DNA of 64,000 nucleotides from Phymorhynchus buccinoides (taxonomy: Eukaryota > Mollusca > Gastropoda > Neogastropoda > Raphitomidae). Below the pieces are notes generated by a model. The model was not told the origin of the DNA, did no database searches, and saw only the letters and a list, made by a program, of their open reading frames with translations. The translations under genes and the position numbers were made by a program. The stretch covers positions 372,443 to 436,442 of the forward strand of contig CM065690.1 in assembly GCA_017654935.2 (NCBI GenBank), read 5' to 3'. Below are positions 11,853 to 22,209 of this stretch, piece after piece; the first letter of the stretch is position 1, and every line of letters starts with the position of its first letter.

Positions 11853-12180
11853 CTGAAACACACAGCACACTGAAATTAGCAATCAGCTTCTGGAGCGTCA
11901 GGAATCAGAAAGTCAAAGTTCCTGAAACACACAGCACACTGAAATTAGCAATCAGCTCGGAAGCGTCAGGAATCGGAAAGTCAAAGTTCCTGAAACGCAT
12001 AGGACACTGAAATTAGCAATCAGCTCTGGAGCGTCAGGAATCGGAAAATCAAAGTTCCTGAAATGCATAGGACACTGAAATTAGCAATCAGCTCGGAAGC
12101 GTCAGGAATCGGAAAGTCAAAGTTCCTGAAACACAGAGGACACTGAAATTAGTGATCAGCTCTGGAGCGTCAGGAATCAA
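11853..12180 (-). repeat. 68-bp array built from the 5' end of COPB1 exon 4
   Basis: Four to five tandem units of about 65-70 bp each hold, on the - strand, a polypyrimidine/acceptor segment ending gtgtttcag and the first ~45 bp of exon 4 encoding FLIPDAPELI. Then comes a short spacer before the next acceptor. Differences between copies are few. The most distal copies (12060-12180) are slightly more diverged. Confidence 0.88.
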
Positions 12181-13160
12181 AAATTCCCATCCAAGGAAAC
12201 TACAACAAAAAATCTATAAAAAAAACCACCTCCTGCCGTTATTGCGTTTCATCGCACATGATGTCCACTGCAGGCTGACTTGTGAATGCATGCTGACTTG
12301 TGAATGCAAGCTGACTTGTGAATGCATACAATGGAAGCTCCCTACTTTCTAAGCACTGAGAGTGCTAGCTGGGATTGGTTCTCTCTACGACATCTCACGA
12401 TACACACACCTTACAGCGCACATTTTTAACTTGTTCATGGAAAGGGAAGTTAGCAGCAGGAAACAGTTCTCCAAAAGGAAAATGTGGCTTTACACATAAG
12501 AGAGTGTACCGCTTTGTAGACTAAACAACAAGACAGACTCTTTTTATCAGCTGAATTCAGACCTGATTATCCCCATTTTTCTTTGGTGTACAATCAATGT
12601 CCAAAAAGTGTACAGAGTGAAAAAGTGTACAACTGTCACCACAGTCTTTTATTCAAACTACTACATCATTTAGAGAGTGCAAACACTTGTCAGAAAGGGG
12701 AATTTCTGCTTAAGGTAATTTAAAGCACTAATTTAAACTACTACATCATTTAGTACGCACGCGCACACGCACCTTGTCAGGAATTGGGAATTTCGGCTCA
12801 AGGCTCATTTAAAGCCACACTACACGTTCAAACTACTACACTCATTTACGCAACGCAGTTGCAGAACACATGTCAGAATGGGGGAATTCCTGCTCAAGGT
12901 CATATTAAAGCACTAATTTAAACATTGATAATGCACACACTAGCCTTACAAAATTACGACCATAGGAACGCATCTTACACGTAATGAAGACATTTTCCAC
13001 CATGGATCAAAAGGATATTCTGCATTTTTGCTACCAGGTCCCACTGAGTGATCCATGAATGCCTTCCCAGTAGAGGCCTGGGCATGTTTTATGACAAAAG
13101 TCAAGAAGAACAAGATTTACTGTATATAACTGTAAAGTCACCGCACCGTAACAGAACAGT
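12181..13160. repeat. Short tandem repeats in otherwise unassigned sequence
   Basis: An 18-bp unit (gctgacttgtgaatgca) occurs three times at about 12273-12330. A looser ~100-110 bp unit with actactacatcatttag, gtcagaa and ctcaaggt recurs about three times between 12640 and 12930. The remainder shows no gene or recognisable element. Confidence 0.6.
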
Positions 13161-13659
13161 TCACTTGAGAGATGGTGCACAAAATAATCGCTCACACACA
13201 CTGAGAAAACCTTCGTCCAAGTATAGACCCAGTAGAGTGACGAGTTTGTTTTTCAGCGCATGAAATGTATACATCATCGCCTCCTGCCCTTGTGCATCTT
13301 GGTCTGCAGACACACGTCTGTTTTCGTTGACTTTGGCCTCTGACCTCGGCTTAAAACAGGCGGTGATTAGAAGAAGCACCAGCCGAAGCCACGTTATCTT
13401 TGTGGCCTGAGCCTTTCGCATGCTTCGCGATGTCAAAGCTTCCACCATGGCTCACAGACAAATCTTTTCTGCAAACCTTGCAGAAGGCGAAGTGTGGGCC
13501 CTTGATAGATGCAGCGACGAATGGAAAGTCAGTGCAGTAACTCGATTTGAAAACTTGGCTACACTGCTTCTTCTTCAGGTTTTTTTGCTGTACGTCGTCA
13601 TCTTCGGAATCGGTTTTATGGACACGCTTGCCTCCGCTCGCCATCTTGAAACTTTGCAC
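13161..13659 (-). pseudogene. BED-like zinc-finger fragment of a hAT-type gene
   Basis: A - strand frame starts near 13659 (or at the internal MASGG start). It encodes an acidic/basic N-terminal stretch, then a zinc-finger-like segment FCKVCRKDLSVSHGG followed by FDIAKHAKGSGH. The C-x2-C and H-x5-H spacing recalls the BED/C2H2-type fingers at the start of the hAT-transposase-derived proteins common in marine invertebrate genomes. After HRLF the frame shifts by overlap into a second segment (about 13448-13161). It could be exon 1 of such a gene. The matching C-terminal part at 19.3-22.1 kb lies upstream of it on the same strand, so the two are in the wrong order for one gene. Confidence 0.6.
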
Positions 13660-13699
13660 CGTTCTAACACTGCGTCGCCCGTCAGAAATACCAGAAAGG

Positions 13700-14945
13700 A
13701 AAAGCAGAATGCCGACTACTGCGCATGCGCACTGAGCATGGGTGCATGTGGAGCCTCAAACCTCTGCCTGAACAGTTTTCTAACTGGGGTTAACCCTAAC
13801 CCTAACCCTAGAATGCCGACTACTGCGCATGCGCACTGAGCATGGGTGCATGTGGAGCCTCAAACCTCTGCCTGAACAGTTTTCCAACTGGGGTTAACCC
13901 TAACCCTAACCCTAGAACGCCGACTACTGCGCATGCGCACTGAGCATGGGTGCATGTGGAGCCTCAAACCTCTGCCTGAACAGTTTTCCAACTGGGGTTA
14001 ACCCTAACCCTACCCCGAGAACGCTGAACTACTGCGCATGCGCACTGAGCATGGGTGCATGTGGAGCCTCACACCCTCTGCTCTGAACAGTTTTCTAACT
14101 GTTGGTTAACCCTAACCCTAACCCTAGAACGCCGACTACTGCGCATGCGCACTGAGCATGGGTGCATGTGGAGCCTCAAACCTCTGCCTGAACAGTTTTC
14201 CAACTGGGGTTAACCCTAACCCTAACCCTAGAACGCCGACTACTGCGCATGCGCACTGAGCATGGGTGCATGTGGAGCCTCAAACCATTGCCTGAACAGT
14301 TTTTTTTCTAACTGGGGTTAACCCTAACCCTAACCCTAGAATGCCGATACTACTGCGCATTCGCACTGAGCATGGGTGCATGTGGAGCCTCAAAACCTCT
14401 GCCTGCACATTTTTCTAACTGTGGGGTTAACCCTAACCCTAACCCTAGAACGCCGACTACTGCGCATGCGCACTGCGCGGGAGGGGAGCATGGGTGCATG
14501 TGGAGCCTCAAACCTCTGCCTGAACAGTTTTCTAACTGGGGTTAACCCTAACCCTAACCCTAGAACGCCGACTACTGCGCATGCGCACTGAGCATGGGTG
14601 CATGTGGAGCCTCAAACCTCTGCCTGAACAGTTTTCTAACTGGGGTTAACCCTAACCCTAACCCTAGAACGCCGACTACTGCGCATGCGCACTGAGCATG
14701 GGTGCATGTGGAGCCTCAAACCTCTGCCTGAACAGTTTTCTAACTGGGGTTAACCCTAACCCTAACCCTAGAACGCCGCGTCTACTGCGCATGCGCACTG
14801 AGCATGGGTGCATGTGGAGCCTCAAACCTCTGCCTGAACAGTTTTCCAACTGGGGTTAACCCTAACCCTAGAACGCCGACTACTGCGCATGCGCACTGAG
14901 CATGGGTGCATGTGGAGCCTCAAACCTCTGCCTGAACAGTTTTCT
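13700..14945. repeat. 104-bp satellite carrying telomere-like CCCTAA units
   Basis: About twelve units of ~104 bp (measured from 13811 to 13915). Each contains a tgcgcatgcgca palindrome, the segment gtggagcctcaaacctctgc, and two to three CCCTAA hexamers after ggggtt. The last two units have fewer hexamers. Open frames in it (MGACGASNLCLN) are by-products of the repeat. Confidence 0.93.
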
Positions 14946-15420
14946 AACTTATAGAATTGTACCGAACCCTCATTCGCGAGTCAACAAATGGACAGTTATA
15001 CACATACACACTGAACTTAACACTTACACACAGACATACACATCACTATATTGCATGCATAGCTACTCGCGTGTCTGTCATCAACAGGCTTCTGGTGTTA
15101 TATTCTTGGCAGTTCTCAATGATACTGGTAAGTCAACAGTGCACTGCGGTTTCTTATTAGAAGAGTCCAAAGAAACATTCGCATTGTCTCTTTCACTTTG
15201 TTAAAGGGGGGTATCATTTGGACATGCATAGCTAACACCATATACACTTGCTCCATTCTTACTTGTTCAGTTTATACACCACTGGTAAAAGAAAATCACA
15301 ACTGGTGGCGCTTCTCAAGGGGCGACGCTCAGGTGCACTTGTCTCTGTATATTTCATCTTGTTTTATTATCTTTATCTGTTTCCTGAACTTTTAGTTGAA
15401 TGCAGATGAATTATAAGTTG
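14946..15420. other. Unassigned spacer before the LINE
   Basis: About 475 bp with a few CA-rich stretches. It may include the LINE 5' UTR, but nothing specific was recognised. Confidence 0.4.
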
Positions 15421-15481
15421 TAAAGATGGAGACTGTGTCATTTGTAAAGATTCTAATCATCGTCATAGTTGTATTTCGGAC

Positions 15482-16185
15482 ATGTGTGTTTTGACTGTGC
15501 TTGTGACGCCTGGTGAGAGATATTGCGGGCAGCAGGAAGGTAGATCTAGTACCGGTGCTTTGCGCTACGATCGTGAATTTCTACTTCGTCTGCAAACTGC
15601 CCATGACATCTCGACCATTTCTGGACAACTATTCCCTGCTGAAATGATTGGTGAAAGTGAGAGTGAGAGTACGGCTAGAAAGAAGAAAGAACGAAAGAGG
15701 GGACAGAGAGGAGGAGTGAGAAGAAGAATGAGAAGAAACGATCTAAACTGCCCCTACCATCCATGATTCTATCGAACGTCAGATCTATCAACCCGAACAG
15801 AAAGAACTGTAACTTAGACGAAATCCAGGCAAATTGTCAATTTCTAAGTGAATATAGAAACTCATGTGTACTCTGTTTTACGGAAACTTGGTTGACTGAG
15901 AAAGTTTGTGATGAGAATGTTGCAATTGATGGTTTTGGTGTGCCCTACAGAGTTGATAGAGACTGTGAGAAAGTGGGAAAGCAAATGGGTGGTGGTGTTT
16001 GCTTATATGTGAATGAAAGCTGGTGTCATAGTGCGAATGTAACCGTAAAGAAGCGTGTGTGTACACAAGACATTGAACTGCTCTGTGTGTCTCTCAGGCC
16101 GCGTTATCTTCCTCGCGAGTTTGGTGGTGTCCTTTTGACAGTTGTGTATGCCCCTGTGTCTGACAAGACCTCTGCTGTCCGGTAG
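15482..16185 (+). pseudogene. LINE endonuclease domain (ORF2 N-terminus)
   Basis: Two overlapping frames, 15482-15766 and 15763-16185, make up the N-terminus and endonuclease core. The motif order LSNVRSI, FTETWL, GGGVCLYVNE, ELLCVSLRPRYLP, VVYAP is that of CR1/L2 apurinic-like endonucleases, which nick target DNA. A one-base shift near 15760 separates the halves. The catalytic GDFN and SDHD motifs fall downstream of the stop at 16185, in other frames. Confidence 0.8.
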
Positions 16186-17529
16186 AACCACCGTCACCGG
16201 CTCCTGCAACACTGCCCCGACCAGCCGCGCCCCCCCGTCTGAGAATACCGCCAGCCGCATTCCTCTCCCCCTGTTCGCCACTACCTCACATCCCCCCCAC
16301 GGTACCTGCCACGCATCCCGTCACCACCAATACAACCACAACCCGCCTCATACCACTACAGCTGTACCTTGTCCCCCCCCCCCATTCACACCCTCGCTTT
16401 ATCACTCGTCCAACATGCCTCCCCAAACCTACCGTCTCACCCACACCGTTTAAGTACTTCACCTTCTTTCCCCCCCCTTTGCCCCTCCCCTCCCTCTCTC
16501 ACGCACCCACTCATCGTTGGTGACTTTAATCAACGTGGACTTGCGTTAAGACTCTACCCTCTTTTAAAACAGTATGTGTATATTGTTCTTACTCAATCAG
16601 AAGAAGACTATTGACTTATGACTACGGCAATATTCCCAATGCTACAGACACACACACTTACCTCTACACACACATCGCACGGGTGCACTTCCGACCATGA
16701 CACCGTGCAACTTATCCCTGCCTACAGACCCAAAATACAAACCCGAATGTGGTGTGAAAATGAGCGTGAAAGAGTGGACGACCGAAGAGAGTGGATGAAT
16801 GGAGGGGGTTGTTTTGTGAAATGTACTGACTGGAGTTGTGCTGGGATACGCTTCCGTGAACAACACAGTGCATGAAGCGTGCTGATGTTGTTACGTACTT
16901 ACATTAATTTTTGCTGAAGATAAGGGATATTATAAAGATTTTTCCCAACAACAAACCGTGGTTTTCCAAGTCTATTAAATCAGTTTTAAGTGAGAAGAAA
17001 GTAGCCTTTCAAACAAGAGATAGAAGAGAAAGAAAAGTGGTTCAATCTAAACTTAGAGGAGAGTTAAGGAAGGGGCAGAGGGAGTATAAGGATAAAGTAG
17101 AACAGCAGTTTCAGACAGGCAGAATCTTAGATACATGGGATGGGCTTCGAACTCTAACTGGCCAATCAAAGAAAAACGAACAGCAAATTTCCAAATGACA
17201 AGAGAAGAACAGGAGGATTTTTCTAATGAACTAAATGACTTGTGTTGTCGGTTTGAAAGAAATTATCTAGTGGGAGATCTAAACTGAGTCCGTTTCCCCT
17301 GGCGTGGTAACATCACTGTTAAGAGAAACAAATTATCAATGCAAGTGAAGATCATGAATTTTAGGTTCAAGAAAGAGATGTTCAGTCCTTATTTCAGAAC
17401 CTGAATGTGAGGAAATGCTGTGGTACCAGATGATGTGTGTGGAAGATTGTTGAAAGCATGCTGGTCTCAATTGTGTGGTGTGTTTTGCTCTCTATTTAAC
17501 TGGTCTTTACGTGATTGTGTTGTACAATT

Positions 17530-18535
17530 GTATCTTGAAAAATTCTACAGTTACTCCTGTCCCTAAGAAAAATAACCCTGCCACACTGAACGATTACCGC
17601 CCTGTTGCCTTAACGTCTATTGCCATGAAATGTTTTGAAAAAATCGTCCTTCATCGCCTTCTTTCTTTCACTAACCTACTCCTTGACCCCTTTCAATTTG
17701 CCTACACACGGTGTAGAGGAACATATGATGCCTTACTGACCCTTCTTCACAATGCATTTCTTCACTTAAATACCCCCAACTCCTTTGTTCGTATTTTATT
17801 CATCGATTTCTCATCTGCCTTCAATACAATACAGCCCCATTTACTGGCCCAGATACTACAAGACCTGAATGTTAACCCCACGCTCATCCTCTGGATACTT
17901 AAAACCAAAAAAATTTTTTTTCCCCCCCCCTGCGCAACAGAACTCAGTCTGTCCGCTTTCAATCTGCAATCCCCTCATAACGTTCGACTTCTACAGGTGC
18001 CCCCCCAGGGAACAGTTTTGTCCCCATTTCTTTTTACATTTTACACACATGACTGCAGAGGCACTGAAGAAACACCTGTCATTAGATAATCAGATGATTC
18101 TGCCATCGAAGATTTATCAAACTCTGATTCTGTGTACTTCAGCGAAGTCAAAAAGGTTTTGTTCATGGTGCAAAAATAATTATCTGGATTTAAATGTTGT
18201 TAAAACAAAAGAACTGCTTGTAGATTTTCGTAGAAAACCCAGTGCTAGTTCCACATTTGGAAATTGATGGTGAAACTGTTGAAAGACTTGATGAGTACAA
18301 ATATTTAGGCACAGTTTTAGACAAGAAACTTACTTTTGATAAACACATTGAGCATATACATAATAAGAGTCAGTCCAGGATCTTTTGTTTACAGAGGCTA
18401 AGGAATATTGGTGTCTGTTCAGATATTCTTCAAACCTACTACCGATGTTGCATTGAATCTGTTCTTACTGTGTCATTTATCTGTTGGTATGGAACGCTTC
18501 GACGACACGCTACACGTCCGCTTGAGTTGTAAAAA
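17530..18535 (+). pseudogene. LINE reverse transcriptase domain
   Basis: RT fingers and palm are readable from TPVPKK near 17555 to CWYGTLR near 18495. Frames change near 17890 (homopolymer A and C runs), 18090 (at the catalytic box, preceded by a stop) and 18240. RT would copy the element RNA by target-primed reverse transcription. This copy cannot encode an intact enzyme. Confidence 0.85.
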
Positions 18536-19030
18536 AGTTAAGCGTGTGTTGCAGTGATATGGTCTGAATGTGTGCAGTAATGTTGTGGGTGCAAGGCAGA
18601 GTGGTATGCAAGAGTTGTATGACAGACAAGTAGTCAAGAAAGCCAGGAAAATTCTTAAATGATAACAGTCATGTTCTGGCAAAATACTATGAAGTATTAC
18701 CATCGGGCCGTCGATACAGAACTCTAAAACTGAAACTAAGAGCACATAAAAATTCCATACCAAGATCAATTCATCTGTTGAACACATTAATGCACTGCAT
18801 CGACTGATTGTTTCGCTGAGCAGCCTGTCCATCTCCTAGGTATTGAATTTGTATTCGTATTCGTACATTTTGTTAACTACAATATTGCAGTATTATTAGT
18901 TATTAGTTCATATTCTTTAATTGTTGCACAATGTGTTTATTGATGGGTTTTTTGTTCTTATGTGCACTCGAGACTGCAATTCTCCAGTTATGAGTATAAT
19001 AAAGATGATTATGATTTGCATTGAATTTGA

Positions 19031-19274
19031 ACTCAAGCTCAACACTGAGCATGCAAAGTTAAAATACCACTACCCAAAAAAACACAACTAATAACACACT
19101 TCTCCACTATAAACAGTAGGCAATGCTGGTGTACAGCTATGAGGGCTTATATCACCTAAAAAACAAAACTCCGAAACAACACTTTTTTTTTTTTTGTGTT
19201 TTTTTTTTTTTTTTGTTTTTTTTTCCTACACTAGACACACACACGCACAGCAAAAGCTGGTTACAGATGAGGGC
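19031..19274. other. AT-rich spacer with poly-T runs
   Basis: Short spacer with long T homopolymers (19183-19225). Nothing further was recognised. Confidence 0.5.
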
Positions 19275-20714
19275 TTATATTCTATAGACACACACACACA
19301 ATAGAACACACTTTCCAACACTATATACAGTGCCAATGCTGGTTACATCATGAGGGCTTATATCACAAGAATAGATGTCAGTTTGTGCAAAATTTCTTCG
19401 ACACGCTGACACATCTTTAGGAGAAAATGCGCGATACTGCTTTGGATGGTGCTTTGGGATGGATGCTTTGGCTGGCTTGGTACCTGGGCAGCTGGTGTGT
19501 GTTTTGGACTTGGAGGAAGATGGGGTGGAAGCTGGTGCAGTTTTGGACTTGGAGGAAGATGGGGTGGAAGCTGGTGCAGTTTTGGACTTGGAGGAGGAAG
19601 ATGGGGTGGAAGCTGGTGCAGTTTTGGACTTGGAGGAGGAAGAGGGGGTGGAAGCTGGTGCAGGTTTGGACTTGGAGGAAGAAGGGGTGGAAGCTGGTGC
19701 AGTTTTGGACTTGGAGGAAGAAGAGGGGGTGGAAGCTGGTGCAGGTTTGGACTTGGAGGAAGAAGGGCTGGAAGCTGGTGCAGTTTTGGACTTGGAGGAA
19801 GAAGGGGTGGAAGCTGGTGCAGTTTTGGACTTGGAGGAAGAAGGGGTGGAAGCTGGTGCAGTTTTGGACTTGGAGGAAGATGGGGTGGAAGCTGGTGCAG
19901 TTTTGGACTTGGAGGAAGAAGGGCTGGAAGCTGGTGCAGTTTTGGACTTGGAGGAAGAAGGGGTGGAAGCTGGTGCAGTTTTGGACTTGGAGGAAGAAGA
20001 GGGGGTGGAAGCTGGTGCAGTTTTGGACTTGGAGGAAGAAGGGCTGGAAGCTGGTGCAGTTTTGGACTTGGAGGAAGAAGGGGTGGAAGCTGGTGCAGTT
20101 TTGGACTTGGAGGAGGAAGAAGGGGTGGAAGCTGGTGCAGTTTTGGACTTGGAGGAGGAAGATGGGGTGGAAGCTGGTGCAGTTTTGGACTTGGAGGAAG
20201 ATGGGGTGGAAGCTGGTGCAGTTTTGGACTTGGAGGAAGAAGGGCTGGAAGCTGGTGCAGTTTTGGACTTGGAGGAAGAAGGGGTGGAAGCTGGTGCAGT
20301 TTTGGACTTGGAGGAAGAAGGGGTGGAAGCTGGTGCAGTTTTGGACTTGGAGGAAGATGGGGTGGAAGCTGGTGCAGTTTTGGACTTGGAGGAAGAAGGG
20401 GTGGAAGCTGGTGCAGTTTTGGACTTGGAGGAAGATGGGGTGGAAGCTGGTGCAGTTTTGGACTTGGAGGAAGATGGGGTGGAAGCTGGTGCAGTTTTGG
20501 ACTTGGAGGAAGATGGGGTGGAAGCTGGTGCAGTTTTGGACTTGGAGGAAGATGGGGTGGAAGCTGGTGCAGTTTTGGACTTGGAGGAAGATGGGGTGGA
20601 AGCTGGTGCAGTTGACTTGTAGGAAGAAGGGGTGGAAGCTGATGCAGTTTTGGAGGAAGAAGCTTCACAGGCTGTAGCAGTTCTGGACTGAGAAGTAGAG
20701 ACTTCAAGTGACAC
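19275..20714 (-). CDS. Low-complexity SKSKTAPASTPSS repeat frame
   Basis: A 479-codon - strand frame starts MSLEVSTSQSRTATACEASS. It then runs through about 29 copies of a 13-residue unit (SKSKTAPASTPSS, 39 bp, with some 42-bp SSSS variants), and ends in a unique basic tail (KPAKASIPKHHPKQYRAF). The array spans about 19507-20640. The unit period is a multiple of three and the + strand is also open, so the array alone does not prove coding. However, the unique sequence before it continues without a stop from the hAT-like gene upstream (LREACSNA, then the KKAHGLDGEKVSLEVS region). That makes it plausible as the C-terminal tail of that gene. Ser/Thr/Pro/Lys-rich tails of this kind are usually disordered. 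Confidence 0.45.
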   Translation of the reverse strand: MSLEVSTSQSRTATACEASSSKTASASTPSSYKSTAPASTPSSSKSKTAPASTPSSSKSKTAPASTPSSSKSKTAPASTPSSSKSKTAPASTPSSSKSKTAPASTPSSSKSKTAPASTPSSSKSKTAPASTPSSSKSKTAPASTPSSSKSKTAPASSPSSSKSKTAPASTPSSSKSKTAPASTPSSSSKSKTAPASTPSSSSKSKTAPASTPSSSKSKTAPASSPSSSKSKTAPASTPSSSSKSKTAPASTPSSSKSKTAPASSPSSSKSKTAPASTPSSSKSKTAPASTPSSSKSKTAPASTPSSSKSKTAPASSPSSSKSKPAPASTPSSSSKSKTAPASTPSSSKSKPAPASTPSSSSKSKTAPASTPSSSSKSKTAPASTPSSSKSKTAPASTPSSSKSKTHTSCPGTKPAKASIPKHHPKQYRAFSPKDVSACRRNFAQTDIYSCDISPHDVTSIGTVYSVGKCVLLCVCVYRI

Positions 20715-20753
20715 CTTTTCTCCATCAAGTCCATGAGCTTTTTTGTACTCTTT

Positions 20754-21131
20754 CTATGCATTGGAACAGGCTTCTCTCAGTTGTGGAGTAATTGGCAGCT
20801 CAGTGCTCTTTAGCTTTCTGCGTGATAAGTAGGATCGGACATATACAATGCCCTCATAGTTCTCTGTTGTCAAGGTGGATGGGACATATACAATGCCCTC
20901 ATAGTTTTCTGTTGTCAAGGTGGATGGGACATATACAATGCCCTCATAGTTTTCTGTTGTCAAGGTGGATGGGACATATACAATGCCCTCATAGTTCTCT
21001 GTTGTCAAGGTGGATGGGACATATACAATGCCCTCATAGTTTTCTGTTGTCAAGGTGGATGGGACATATACAATGCCCTCATAGTTCTCTGTTGTCAAGG
21101 TGAACGCAGTGATGACAGCAGCTACGGTCAA
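20754..21131 (-). repeat. 45-bp coding-like minisatellite (TLTTENYEGIVYVPS)
   Basis: Six units of 45 bp translate on the - strand as TLTTENYEGIVYVPS. They are followed by unique sequence RSYLSRRKLKSTELPITPQ. The array sits between the hAT-like region (stop at about 21163) and the SKSKTAPASTPSS tail. In the frame of the upstream part the same DNA contains stops, so an intron or a frameshift must separate them if this is one gene. Confidence 0.8.
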
Positions 21132-21162
21132 TCCTAGCTAGCTTCTTCTGCTGGTATGCCTT

Positions 21163-22135
21163 CTACAGTTCATCCAGGTCTTTGTCCTTGGCATACACCT
21201 TCAGTTCCATAGAGAGCTCACCAGCTTCTACTTCAGTCGAGACATTGGGGAGCTTTTCAGCAAGAAGAGTCAGCCCAGCTTCTGTAGTTTCTTCTGTCCT
21301 GTGTTTTGGGTCAAGCCCAGAGAAAGATGCTATGGTGACATTCTTTGTGGGAAGATTTTTCACAAGACACTCTGTGCCTTTCCGATATGCTTCTCTCAAG
21401 TCTGAATAAAATTGTGAGATCCAGTGCTGCTCCTCCTTCTTCCTCCTCAGGGTCTTCATTCTTGTGGTGGCCTTTGCTCCTAATGTCAGCCTTTTGTTGC
21501 CCACTTGATTTTCAAGGTCAGAAAATCTGAACGAGGAGAGATTGTTTGGGGTCTGGACTTTTTCTAAATCAGAATTCTTGATGTAGTATCCCATGAAATC
21601 GGTTGTCAGGTTGAACATCTTTTCATGAAGAAGATGACACATGGGTTTCTCTGCCTGCATACTTTTCGCAAACGTCTGGAAAAGAGGAAGAATTCCTGCA
21701 TACATCTCCATATGAAGAAGGAGCTTTTGCCTGTGCCTCACAAGTTGAGACACCAGGACATCCTTCCTGTGTGCTCCTTCCTTCGTCTTCTGTTTATGGC
21801 ACCTGTAGACTTCTCCCCGAATGCTTTCCACAGCTGTTCCAGCCTCCCCAGAAACATTGTTTGGCAGGCAAAAATACCATCAACTATGTCCATCAACTAA
21901 CCCTAACCCTAACCCTTTCCACAGCTGTTCCAGCCTCCCCAGAAACATTGTTTGCAGCAAACATACCATCAACTATGTCCTGGATCTCTGTTGTGTCTTC
22001 TTCATACGAGAGAAAACTTGAATAATACAGGAATATTGCATCCTGTACTTCCAAGAAGCGTTCACAAACAACCACCATCTGCAAGAATCTTGAAGACACT
22101 GGTCTTATAACCACCTTAGGCCCGACACTCAACAA
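21163..22135 (-). pseudogene. hAT-transposase-derived-like protein, C-terminal half
   Basis: Two - strand frames form one degraded protein region. The first (22135-21893) reads FLQMVVVCERFLEVQDAIF and has an internal copy of the FPQLFQPPQ-coding DNA with CCCTAA units. The second (21831-21163) starts ESIRGEVYRCHKQK and continues HRQKLLLHMEMYAGILPLFQ and EKPMCHLLHEKMFNL. The layout (a vERfLe block, then a long helical block with P..HLLH, then acidic C-terminal) resembles the hAT-like, BED-finger proteins of marine invertebrates. A ~70-bp duplication (about 21824-21870 and 21915-21965) with telomere-like hexamers between its copies breaks the frame. No catalytic residues could be assigned. Confidence 0.5.
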
Positions 22136-22209
22136 TACAGGGTTTTTACAGCTGCTTCATTGAGTCCATTGTAACGTTTTCCTGTGTGTGCTGGTTCGGT
22201 AGTTTGAGC

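Larger units (their letters stand above)
15421..19030 (+). mobile_element. Near full-length but dead CR1/L2-like LINE
   Basis: A ~3.6-kb non-LTR retrotransposon on the + strand. In order it shows a basic N-terminal linker (KKKERKRGQRGG, 15482-15766), an apurinic endonuclease start (LSNVRSI, CFTETWL, GGGVCLYV; 15763-16185), a late endonuclease motif (IVGDFN near 16515, SDHDTVQLIP near 16695), and a linker NNKPWFSKSIK near 16950. The RT follows: DYRPVALTS near 17597, FIDFSSAFNTIQPHLL near 17800, PPQGTVLSPFLF near 18003, a YADD-box relic read as SDDSA near 18088, WCKNNYLDLN, YKYLGT, and PSGRRYRT near 18707. The 3' UTR ends in aataaagatgattatgatttg near 19010. At least six frameshifts or stops, and a C-rich insertion at about 16200-16500, rule out activity. 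Confidence 0.88.

Noticed and set aside
13700..14945. True chromosome end
   Set aside because: CCCTAA hexamers occur only two or three at a time inside 104-bp units, and unique sequence continues on both sides.
19375..20677. Long + strand frames over 19.4-20.7 kb (DLEEDGVEAGAV and FWTWRKMGWKLVQ repeats)
   Set aside because: They are antisense shadows of the 39-bp array. The - strand has unique flanking sequence continuous with the hAT-like region and is the better candidate.
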